This document shows positions 57,430 to 64,000 of a stretch of 64,000 nt of DNA, in pieces. The translations under genes were made by a program, and so were the position numbers. The stretch is taken from positions 92,786-156,785 of the forward strand of contig JADJRE010000012.1 in the NCBI GenBank assembly GCA_016712375.1. Direction: 5' to 3'. Under the pieces are notes generated by a model that searched no databases, was not told the DNA's origin, and saw only the letters and a list, made by a program, of their open reading frames with translations. This DNA comes from Rhodospirillales bacterium. GTDB taxonomy: Bacteria > Pseudomonadota > Alphaproteobacteria > Rhodospirillales > Defluviicoccaceae. Position 1 is the first letter of the stretch, and each line of letters opens with the position of its first letter.

Positions 57430-58028
57430 ATCCCATTCTCGCCTGTTGCATAAGGTCCGCCAGTGCAAAGAAAGCAGCCCGGCCCGTCAAGCGCTTTCGA
57501 CTTGCCTCCAGGCTTGGCAGTGGATTGAACCGGCAGACCGTAAACGGACTGCGCCCTAGGATTTTGCACCGAGAAGCACGCAGGAGGTGCGGAAATAGAA
57601 CCTTATGGCGCAGACTCATACGTTGCCAGATGCAATTCGGCGTGCGCCTCGGCTTCTTCGGCGGATCGGGTGCGGCGTGCGCCGCTTCCACGATAGAATG
57701 GCGGTGGTCGCGGCTCGATCTAGGGTCCGTCGCCCGCTCCGCCGCAAAGGCGGCGGCGGCACTTTCGATTACATTGCGAAACTCCATATAATCGAAAGTG
57801 CCCGCTCATTTCCCTGGATCATGAGTTCAAGGGGCTGCAAGAGATAAAAGACATTATACGAGGCGGCCAATAAGCCTCGTCGCGGTCGGGAGGAAGCTCG
57901 TGGAAGCATCAATGGCGGAGCGCCCAGGTGGCACTCCCCTTCGGTAAGCATCATCAGATTTCACACGAACTTATAGCGCAGCGCCCAGCCGAAGTCGGCA
58001 GGCTCTTCGGTGGCGTGGAGTTGTCGAT
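57430..58028. other. Intergenic region upstream of lutABC; contains an inverted repeat
   Basis: About 600 bp between divergent transcription units. Short frames exist on both strands, but none has a family signature. The only clear structure is the perfect inverted repeat at 57758-57802, listed separately. Confidence 0.5.
57758..57802. promoter_or_regulatory. Perfect 14-bp inverted repeat upstream of lutABC
   Basis: GGCACTTTCGATTA (57758-57771) and TAATCGAAAGTGCC (57789-57802) are exact reverse complements around a 17-nt loop, 227 bp before lutA. Could be a regulator binding site or an RNA hairpin in a leader. Which protein binds is unknown. Confidence 0.45.
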
Positions 58029-58781
58029 ATGATTCCGATCCCCGAAAAGCCGGACACGTTTTATTTCTTCGGCACGTGCCTGATCGACCTCTTCTATCCA
58101 GAGGCTGGCCTTGCGGGAATGGAGCTGCTCCGTCGTCAGGGCATCCGCGTCGTCTTCCCATCCGGGCAAAGCTGCTGCGGTCAGCCAGCGCGCAATTGCG
58201 GCTTCGCCGAAGAAGCGCGCGCCGTGGCGCGACAGCAGGTGCAAAGTTTCCCCAAGCCGTGGCCGATCGTCGTGCCTTCGGGCAGCTGCGCCGGAATGAT
58301 GCGAGAGCACTATCCGGAACTGTTTGCTGGCGAGGCGGACGAAGCGGAGGCGCGGGCTTTCGCAGGGCGCGTGTACGAGTTGACCTGGTTTCTCGTCCAT
58401 GTCTGCAAGATAGCGCTGAGCGATCGCGGCGAGCCAGTGCGGGTGACCTTCCACGGTTCCTGCCACAGCCAGCGCGAAATGGGGGTACGGGAGGAACCGA
58501 GGGCGCTGCTGCGCGACCTCGCCAACGTTACCTTCGTCGATCTCCAACGGCCGGCGGAATGCTGCGGTTTCGGCGGCACCTTTTCGGTCCGCCTACCGGC
58601 GGTTTCTGGAGCGATGGTCGCCGATAAGGTCGCCGACATTGCGGCCACCGGCGCCGCGGAGGTGCTGTCCGGTGACTGCGGATGTCTGCTCAACATCTCC
58701 GGCGCCATGGCAAAGAGCGGCACGCCGGGGCGGGCCCGTCACATCGCCGAGTTCCTGATGGAGCGTTGCTATGGGAAGTAA
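58029..58781 (+). CDS. lutA: L-lactate oxidation iron-sulfur subunit LutA (LldE)
   Basis: CCG-domain subunit of the LutABC enzyme converting L-lactate to pyruvate. Two cysteine-rich CCG motifs are visible: SGQSCCGQPARNCG and PAECCGFGGTF, each with its partner cysteine upstream (FGTCLIDLFYP; FHGSCHSQREMG). 250 residues. The stop overlaps the lutB start by 11 bp (58771-58781), so the three genes are coupled. Intact. Confidence 0.93.
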   Translation: MIPIPEKPDTFYFFGTCLIDLFYPEAGLAGMELLRRQGIRVVFPSGQSCCGQPARNCGFAEEARAVARQQVQSFPKPWPIVVPSGSCAGMMREHYPELFAGEADEAEARAFAGRVYELTWFLVHVCKIALSDRGEPVRVTFHGSCHSQREMGVREEPRALLRDLANVTFVDLQRPAECCGFGGTFSVRLPAVSGAMVADKVADIAATGAAEVLSGDCGCLLNISGAMAKSGTPGRARHIAEFLMERCYGK

Positions 58782-60222
58782 TCTGGCCACAAGCGCGGCT
58801 ACTGCCCCCGACTTCGCCGCCCGCGCATCGATCGCTCTCGCCGACGACGGCCTCCGACGCAAGTTCCGCCGCGCCATGGACGGGCTGATGACAAAACGGG
58901 CGGCGCAATTCCCCGATCCCGAAGCTTGGACCAGCCTGCGCGCGCGGGGAGCAGCCATCCGAAGACGCTCGCTCGCGCGCTTGCCACAGCTCCTGGAGCA
59001 GCTGGAAACCCGCTGCCGGGCGAACGGTATCCAAGTTCATTGGGCGGAGACCAGTGCCGATGCCGACCGCATCATCCAGGGCATCCTGACCGATCACGGC
59101 GTGCGCACGCTGATCAAGGGCAAGTCGATGGTCAGCGAGGAGATCCACCTCAATGACTTCCTCGCGGAGCACAGCATCAGTGCGGTGGAATCCGACCTGG
59201 GCGAGTTCGTCATTCAACTCGCTCACGAGACCCCGTCGCACATCATCATGCCTTGTATCCACAAAAGTAAGGAGGATGTAGCGACGTTGTTTCGGGACCA
59301 CATCCCCAACCAGGCCTACACGGACGACGTCGACGCGCTGACCGCGACGGCGCGGCGGGTGCTGCGGGAGCAGTTTGCCGGGGCCGATGCTGGTCTCTCT
59401 GGCGTAAACTTTGCGATCGCCGAAACGGGAACGCTGTGTCTGGTCGAGAACGAGGGCAACGGCCGGCTGTCGACCACCCTGCCACCGCTGCACGTCGCGG
59501 TAATGGGCCTGGAGAAGGTGGTCGAGCGCTTAGAGGATGTGCCGCCGCTGCTGTCGCTGCTGACGCGCTCGGCCACCGGTCAAGCGATTACCACCTACGT
59601 CAACTTCATCTCAAGCCCACGCAAGGAAGGCGAGCAGGACGGGCCGCGTGAGGTGCACCTGGTGCTGCTCGACAACGGCCGCACGCGCATCTTCGGCGAT
59701 CCGCAACTGCAAGAAACCCTCGCCTGTATCCGCTGCGGCGCCTGCATGAATCACTGCCCGGTCTATACCCGCGTTGGCGGACACGCCTATGACGCGGTTT
59801 ATCCGGGTCCGATCGGCAAAATCCTGACGCCGCAGATTGACGGCCTCGCCACCGCGGGAGACCTGCCGCACGCGTCGAGCCTGTGCGGCGCCTGTGGCGA
59901 GGTTTGCCCGGTCGCCATTCCTATCCCTAATCTGCTGGTGCGACTGCGTGGAGAGGCGGCACATCAGAATTCGGCATCGACCGTAATGGGAGCAGGTGCC
60001 CGGCACAGTTCAGTAGAGGACTGGGTGTGGCGCGGCTGGCGGCTGATGCACCAAGTACCGCTGTTCTATCGGGTCGCAACCCGGGTGCTGACACGGATCG
60101 GCAACGCCATGCCCGCCTCCCTGCCAATGCTCAACGCCTGGACCAGCGTGCGCACGAAACCAAGGTTCGCCCGCCGTCCGCTCAACGAACTTGTGCGCTC
60201 CCGGGGGTTCGATCATGAGTAA
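58771..60222 (+). CDS. lutB: L-lactate oxidation iron-sulfur subunit LutB (LldF)
   Basis: A 483-residue 4Fe-4S subunit of LutABC. Signatures: LIKGKSMVSEEIHLND, GVNFAIAETGTLCLVENEGN, and two cluster motifs CIRCGACMNHCPVY and CGACGEVCPVAIP. The DUF162/LUD domain in the N-terminal half resembles LutC. Overlaps lutC by 8 bp. Intact. Confidence 0.94.
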   Translation: MGSNLATSAATAPDFAARASIALADDGLRRKFRRAMDGLMTKRAAQFPDPEAWTSLRARGAAIRRRSLARLPQLLEQLETRCRANGIQVHWAETSADADRIIQGILTDHGVRTLIKGKSMVSEEIHLNDFLAEHSISAVESDLGEFVIQLAHETPSHIIMPCIHKSKEDVATLFRDHIPNQAYTDDVDALTATARRVLREQFAGADAGLSGVNFAIAETGTLCLVENEGNGRLSTTLPPLHVAVMGLEKVVERLEDVPPLLSLLTRSATGQAITTYVNFISSPRKEGEQDGPREVHLVLLDNGRTRIFGDPQLQETLACIRCGACMNHCPVYTRVGGHAYDAVYPGPIGKILTPQIDGLATAGDLPHASSLCGACGEVCPVAIPIPNLLVRLRGEAAHQNSASTVMGAGARHSSVEDWVWRGWRLMHQVPLFYRVATRVLTRIGNAMPASLPMLNAWTSVRTKPRFARRPLNELVRSRGFDHE

Positions 60223-60883
60223 CGCTCGCACCGCTATTCTCGACCGTCTCCGCGCGGCCCGCCCGGCACCGCTGCCCGTACTGCCCGAGTGGTCGGTGAC
60301 CATACCGCCTGCCGAGCGACTGAACCGCTTTTCCGAGCGGCTTGAAGCCAGCCACGCCGAAGTCGTCACCAGCACGTCGGGTCACTGGCCGTCGCTGCTG
60401 GCCGAACGGCTGAAAGCCCGCGGCAACACTCAGGGCTCCGCCAACGGCAGTTCCGTTCACTATCCGCCGGGCACTCACCACGGCCGTTGCCTGGCGGACG
60501 CTTGGACCGATAAGCCGGAACTGCGGCTCGTCGCCTACGACCAGCCGGTGGAGGTGCTGAAGGATACGCTCGTTCACCGCGTTGATGCGGCAGTCACGGC
60601 GACGCGCGGCGGCATTGCGGAGACGGGCACGCTGATCCTGTGGCCGTCGGCTGAAGAGCCCCGGCTGATGTCGCTGCTGCCACCGCTGCATGTGGCACTT
60701 GTCGAGGCCAAGGAAATTTATGGCACTCTGACCGAAGCAATGATGGTGCAAAACTGGTCGGCAGGACTTCCAACCAATGCGCTGCTGATTTCCGGACCGA
60801 GCAAGACTGCCGATATCGAACAGACCCTCGCCTACGGCGTGCATGGGCCGAAAGAACTTCTGGTAATTGTGCTCGATCCCTGA
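60215..60883 (+). CDS. lutC: L-lactate oxidation subunit LutC (LldG)
   Basis: LUD-domain protein of 222 residues completing LutABC. Signatures: MSNARTAILDRLRAA start, TATRGGIAETGTLILWPS, and LISGPSKTADIEQTLAYGVHGP. Start at the ATG at 60215, inside the end of lutB. No lactate permease or regulator gene is adjacent. Intact. Confidence 0.92.
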   Translation: MSNARTAILDRLRAARPAPLPVLPEWSVTIPPAERLNRFSERLEASHAEVVTSTSGHWPSLLAERLKARGNTQGSANGSSVHYPPGTHHGRCLADAWTDKPELRLVAYDQPVEVLKDTLVHRVDAAVTATRGGIAETGTLILWPSAEEPRLMSLLPPLHVALVEAKEIYGTLTEAMMVQNWSAGLPTNALLISGPSKTADIEQTLAYGVHGPKELLVIVLDP

Positions 60884-61012
60884 CCTTGCATCCCTCTTCC
60901 CTATCCGCATCGCTGATCATGCTTTTCGCGTTAGCGGATTGGTCATTATCCGGGATGCAGTTTTGCCAGCGGCTATGATCTGTCCGGTTCCAGCCAGCCT
61001 CGTCGTTCAAAC

Positions 61013-61028
61013 TGTCAGCTTCGGCACA
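61013..61028 (+). promoter_or_regulatory. NifA-type upstream activator sequence TGT-N10-ACA
   Basis: TGT (61013-61015), ten bases, then ACA (61026-61028): the exact NifA-binding consensus. Its centre lies about 95 bp upstream of the start site predicted from the sigma-54 element, in the normal -80 to -150 window. By chance this motif is expected at about 5% in a region this long, so alone it would mean little. Confidence 0.5.
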
Positions 61029-61087
61029 TCGTTGTGTTCCGCCCCCCGATAAGCGGCTGATCTGGCACTATTTTTTTCCTGACCGCG

Positions 61088-61104
61088 TTGGCATATTGAT
61101 TGCA
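61088..61104 (+). promoter_or_regulatory. Sigma-54 promoter (-24/-12)
   Basis: TTGGCATATTGATTGCA matches the consensus YTGGCACGN4TTGCW at nearly every fixed base, with GG (61090-61091) and GC (61102-61103) separated by exactly 10 bp. It lies about 120 bp ahead of the ferredoxin fusion start, on the same strand. Confidence 0.7.
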
Positions 61105-61221
61105 AGTCACGCCCCGTTATCTCCGGCTTGTCGCGCGGCGTATCGGTATGCCTCACTTTGTCCGCCGTAACCTCGCCAGCGTGTCCCGGCTTTAGATTGA
61201 ACAAGGACAAGGAAGCAGATA

Positions 61222-62124
61222 ATGGCGAACATTACCTTTCGCTCGCCCGTGATGGCGAAGGACGTCACGCTGTACGCAGTTGCCGGCGAGCGCGGCAGCA
61301 TGCTGTCACTCGCTAAAGCGCACAAAATTCCCATCCCGTTCGACTGTGGCGACGGGGAGTGCGGGTCTTGCCTGATCGAGGTGACGCGCATTGGTGAAGG
61401 CGAGAAGATGGGCGTGAACATGCAAGAGAAAGAAAAGGAGATGTTGCGCCAACTGGGGAGAATCAGCGCGGCTGAAATTGAAAATGCCGAAGTGCACGAC
61501 GTTCCGTCTCGATACCGCCTTGCATGTCAGTACATTGTGCGGAACGAGGACGTTCTGGTCTGCTTCGAAGGCGACGAGACGCTGCCGGCGAAGCGTCCGG
61601 CGATGTCGCTTGCTGCCGGAAGCTATAAAGGCGGCCTTGAGATAACCAGCGTCGAGATGTTTCTCGGCTACTCTATTAAGGTCGAGGAAGAAGCGGCAAC
61701 CCACTTCGATGAGTTGGGCGAAGCGATGGAGAACTGCGGCAATACGGAAATTGCCAAGCTGTTTCGCCAGCTCGCCGGCTATTCCCGTCTGCACTGGCAG
61801 GAGGCGAAGGCCCGCGCCGGCTCCAAGGATGTTTCTGGGCACATGCCACAAGAGCATATGTGGCCGCGCCTGGAAACACCGGAGCAGACCGGACTATGGG
61901 CAGGGGATCCGGCAATGTCGAAGCGCGACGCTTTGAAAGCTGCGCTACAGGGAGAAAAGAACGGCTTCGACTTTTACCATCACATTGCCCAGACCGCGCG
62001 CGATCCGGAGATCCGGGCCTTAGCCAAGGAGTTCGCCGACGAGGAAATTGAGCACGTCGCTATCCTTGAGCGCTGGATCGCTGGCGAAGAGACGCTGCTG
62101 CGGAGTCTCGAGGCCAGCTGCTGA
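61222..62124 (+). CDS. 2Fe-2S ferredoxin/ferritin-like fusion protein
   Basis: A 300-residue two-domain protein. The N-terminal 2Fe-2S ferredoxin domain has Cys42, Cys47 and Cys50 in FDCGDGECGSC, and Cys102 in RLACQYIV. The C-terminal ferritin/rubrerythrin-like four-helix domain (about 140-295) has EEEAATHFDEL, SRLHWQEAKARA, GEKNGFDFYHHIAQ and FADEEIEHVAILERW, supplying Glu/His metal ligands. Helix 2 has Ser where a Glu is usual, so the diiron site may be altered. Similar fusions are reported near nif genes in diazotrophs, from memory. The promoter suggests NifA control, for an electron carrier or O2/peroxide defence of nitrogenase. Confidence 0.8.
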   Translation: MANITFRSPVMAKDVTLYAVAGERGSMLSLAKAHKIPIPFDCGDGECGSCLIEVTRIGEGEKMGVNMQEKEKEMLRQLGRISAAEIENAEVHDVPSRYRLACQYIVRNEDVLVCFEGDETLPAKRPAMSLAAGSYKGGLEITSVEMFLGYSIKVEEEAATHFDELGEAMENCGNTEIAKLFRQLAGYSRLHWQEAKARAGSKDVSGHMPQEHMWPRLETPEQTGLWAGDPAMSKRDALKAALQGEKNGFDFYHHIAQTARDPEIRALAKEFADEEIEHVAILERWIAGEETLLRSLEASC

Positions 62125-62959
62125 AGCGGCCGGCGAGGTGGCGCGGGCGACGATGCTGCTGCCGCAAAACGATGGCTCGGATTACGCCGCCATCGACGCG
62201 GAGCGCCGCCCCCGTCGTCGCCGACGCTTGCAATGAGCAGACGTAGACGACCAGATTGGCGACCTCCTCCACCTCGGCGAAACGCTTGATCAATGACGAT
62301 GGTCGCATCGTGGCGAAGAAGTCGGCTTCTACTTCGGCCTCGGATTTTCCTTGCGCCGCTGCCAGATCGGTGACGAACTGCCCCACCCCCTCAGAGCGCG
62401 TCGGTCCGGGCAGAACGGCGTTGACGGTGACGCCGCTGCCCGCCGCCATCTCGGCCAGACCACGTGCAATCGCCAGTTGCGCCGTCTTGGTCATGCCGTA
62501 GTGGATCATCTCGGCCGGGATCTGGACTCCAGACTCACTCGACAGGAAGACGATCCGGCCCCAGCCCCGCTCCATCATGCCGGGCAGATAATGGCGCGAC
62601 AGTCGAACGCCGCTCAGGACGTTGATCCGGAAGAATCGATCCCAATCCGCATCCGGGATGTCGAGAAAGGGCTTCGGCTCGAAAATGCCGAGATTGTTGA
62701 CGAGGATATCGGCGGCAGGCGCTCGCAACGTGAACGCCGCAATGCCTTCGGCCGTAGCCAGATCCGCAGCGAACCCTTCGACGGCAGCGTTGGGAACTTT
62801 TGCCTGCAACCGCCGCGTGGCCTCTTCGACGCGATCTGCCGTGCGTCCATTGAGAATCACGTGGGCGCCAGCGGTTGCGAGGCCCACGGCGATCGCATAG
62901 CCAATCCCAGCGGTCGATCCGCTGATGACGGCACGCTTGCCCGAGAGGTCGATCTTCAC
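62060..62959 (-). CDS. Short-chain dehydrogenase/reductase (SDR)
   Basis: NAD(P)-dependent oxidoreductase, Rossmann fold. Signatures: cofactor loop ISGSTAGIGYAIA, NNLGIFEPK (NNAG region), catalytic Tyr/Lys in YGMTKTAQ with Ser in LSSESG, and the C-terminal ASATTGAALRVDGG. Start at a GTG (62959) chosen for its AGGGAG ribosome-binding site, although the frame is open to 63034. About 30 residues follow the usual end and overlap the convergent ferredoxin gene by 65 bp, so a frameshift near 62160 is suspected. Substrate unknown. Confidence 0.85.
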   Translation of the reverse strand: MKIDLSGKRAVISGSTAGIGYAIAVGLATAGAHVILNGRTADRVEEATRRLQAKVPNAAVEGFAADLATAEGIAAFTLRAPAADILVNNLGIFEPKPFLDIPDADWDRFFRINVLSGVRLSRHYLPGMMERGWGRIVFLSSESGVQIPAEMIHYGMTKTAQLAIARGLAEMAAGSGVTVNAVLPGPTRSEGVGQFVTDLAAAQGKSEAEVEADFFATMRPSSLIKRFAEVEEVANLVVYVCSLQASATTGAALRVDGGVIRAIVLRQQHRRPRHLAGRFSSWPRDSAAASLRQRSSAQG

Positions 62960-63472
62960 TGGTCCATCTCCCTGTGACGATATTAGCAAAAAGCATGCGC
63001 CCGGTCCGGAAGAAGTGTCGGGGCTGATCCGCACATCAAGCGCATTGCAGCAACGGGTGCGATATTGGGGCGTGCGTGCGGATCAGTCCATCAAGAGAAC
63101 GTATTCATGCTTCCATGTAGCCTGTTGCAAGCGCTTGCTCGACAGGCGCCACGAGCAAGATCAGGCCGGCAGAGCCACCGATGCAGTCGCGGCTGACCAG
63201 GACGGTTCTGCTGCCCTAACATGTCAAGACACACATCGTCGCACGTCGAATGGAACCGTGGAACAGGGCTTCGGTCGTTCGGCACGCGCTATCGCCAGTC
63301 GGAAAATGTCCTCCTGATCGGGACCAAGAGGCGGCCAGCCAGGAAAGTCCGTCCCACTAATGTGTTCGATATCCTTCTCCGATCCCGTTGATCGCCCGAA
63401 GAGACCCCTCGATCAGGGATTACAGAGTAAGTGCCCTACGAAGCTACCGTTATTAATTTGCGCGGTGAGTAG
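62960..63472. other. Intergenic stretch before the flippase gene; one inverted repeat
   Basis: About 510 bp without a supported gene. CTGATCCGCAC (63024-63034) and GTGCGGATCAG (63076-63086) form a perfect 11-bp inverted repeat around a 41-nt spacer. Composition shifts to AT-richer from about 63420. Confidence 0.45.
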
Positions 63473-64000
63473 ATGCTTGGTCCCGAAAAAAATACGAGGC
63501 GTATTGCTAAACGACTGCTTGCAGCGCCGTTAAGGGCGCCGTTCCTTCGTAGCCTCGCTATTTTGTCATCTGCTGCAGTTATGCAGAATTTGCTGGTGCT
63601 GGCGGCTTCTCCAATTCTCTCACGACTTTTCAGCCCCGATGACTTTGGCTCGGCGGGCTTGCTCTATGCCCTCGCAGCGATGCCAATGACAATATCTTCC
63701 GCCCACTACTACCTAGCTGTTACACAGACGGGGAAGCGGGTCGAATGGATCAACATCATCGCCTTGTCATTGCTCTGCATTGCGATTACATGCATGTTAG
63801 CCTGTATCGTTGTCATCATAATTAACTATAAACCGGCGCTTGGGGGCAACTATGGCCAGCAACTTGGCAGTCTAATATTGCTTATTCCCTTCTCCATCAT
63901 GGTAGAAGCGAGCCTATCAGTGGGTCGTATCTGGGAACTGCGGCAAGCGAACTATAGGTCGCTGTTTCGCAACCGGTTGATTGAAACCGTCACTATGGTT
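63473..64000 (+). CDS. Polysaccharide flippase (oligosaccharide/O-antigen exporter), 5' end, partial
   Basis: The window ends inside this gene; 176 residues are visible from the ATG at 63473. The start is ASPILSRLFSPDDFGSAGLL, a hallmark of Wzx-type polysaccharide transporters, followed by helices AAMPMTISSAHYYLAV and IALSLLCIAITCMLACIVVII. Codon use and GC content are clearly lower than in the rest of the window, as in many surface-polysaccharide islands. No ribosome-binding site is obvious. The partner glycosyltransferases would lie to the right. Confidence 0.75.
   Translation, partial: MLGPEKNTRRIAKRLLAAPLRAPFLRSLAILSSAAVMQNLLVLAASPILSRLFSPDDFGSAGLLYALAAMPMTISSAHYYLAVTQTGKRVEWINIIALSLLCIAITCMLACIVVIIINYKPALGGNYGQQLGSLILLIPFSIMVEASLSVGRIWELRQANYRSLFRNRLIETVTMV

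Larger units (their letters stand above)
60884..61221. other. Regulatory intergenic region upstream of the ferredoxin fusion
   Basis: 338 bp without a gene. It carries a NifA-type upstream activator sequence and a sigma-54 promoter, listed separately, ahead of a clear ribosome-binding site (AAGGA, 9 nt before the ATG at 61222). Confidence 0.6.

Noticed and set aside
57605..57847. 80-residue plus-strand frame upstream of lutA
   Set aside because: Arg-rich, no ribosome-binding site and no recognisable family; it spans the inverted repeat.
57925..57945. Sigma-54-like TGGCAC upstream of lutA
   Set aside because: The -12 part reads TTCGG instead of TTGCW, so spacing and sequence do not satisfy the consensus.
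61070..61086. Another TGGCAC close to the ferredoxin promoter
   Set aside because: It is followed by a T run with no GC at the -12 position; the element 18 bp downstream fits far better.

Overview
The window reads as chromosomal DNA of a high-GC alphaproteobacterium, most like the Rhodospirillales. The clues are a long alphaproteobacterial-type dCTP deaminase, MmcB, the lgt/MidA pair, a complete ccoNOQP-GHIS cbb3 oxidase locus and an alphaproteobacterial-looking tRNA-Ile2. The polyphosphate cluster would fit a Defluviicoccus-like wastewater organism, but that is inference. There is no plasmid or phage backbone; the only clear mobile element is one IS630-family insertion.

Layout. 1-1995: end of sucA, then sucB (TCA cycle). 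2285-8811: gamma-glutamyltranspeptidase, an RlmI-like rRNA methyltransferase, fabD and aspS, all broken by frameshifts. 8989-11894: ribonuclease D and a secreted copper radical oxidase. 12090-18250: polyphosphate block, with ppx divergent from pap-ppk1-sixA. 18387-20153: marC split by the IS. 20283-22734: a membrane protein and an SLC13 permease. 23229-31409: cbb3 oxidase structural genes (ccoNOQP), a hairpin, then assembly genes (ccoGHIS). 31559-37173: hsp20, dCTP deaminase, panBC, a CDF metal exporter, a DUF190 protein and crcB. 37347-41722: a cytidylyltransferase-like/HAD fusion, a glycine-zipper protein, bacteriohemerythrin, a heptanucleotide repeat, mmcB and a Bcr-type exporter. 41930-46412: lgt, midA, a ComB-like phosphatase and an unknown secreted protein. 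46580-54506: carA, yqeY, dnaG, rpoD, an alpha/beta hydrolase and tRNA-Ile2(CAU). 54640-57429: DUF72, class V aminotransferase, alpha/beta hydrolase. 58029-60883: lutABC lactate oxidation. 61222-62124: a 2Fe-2S ferredoxin/ferritin-like fusion behind what looks like a NifA/sigma-54 promoter. 62060-62959: SDR. 63473 to the end: start of a low-GC polysaccharide flippase gene.

How the genes work together. Energy metabolism dominates: 2-oxoglutarate dehydrogenase, lactate oxidation and a high-affinity oxidase suited to low oxygen. Polyphosphate can be made (ppk1), turned into ADP (pap) and degraded (ppx). The ferredoxin fusion and its promoter hint at nitrogen fixation elsewhere in the genome.

Caution. 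About 25-30 single-base frameshifts and one in-frame stop interrupt otherwise well conserved genes, including essential ones (aspS, fabD, rpoD). Several sit at short G or C runs. Most are probably sequencing or assembly errors, so genes are given over their reconstructed span with the break noted.
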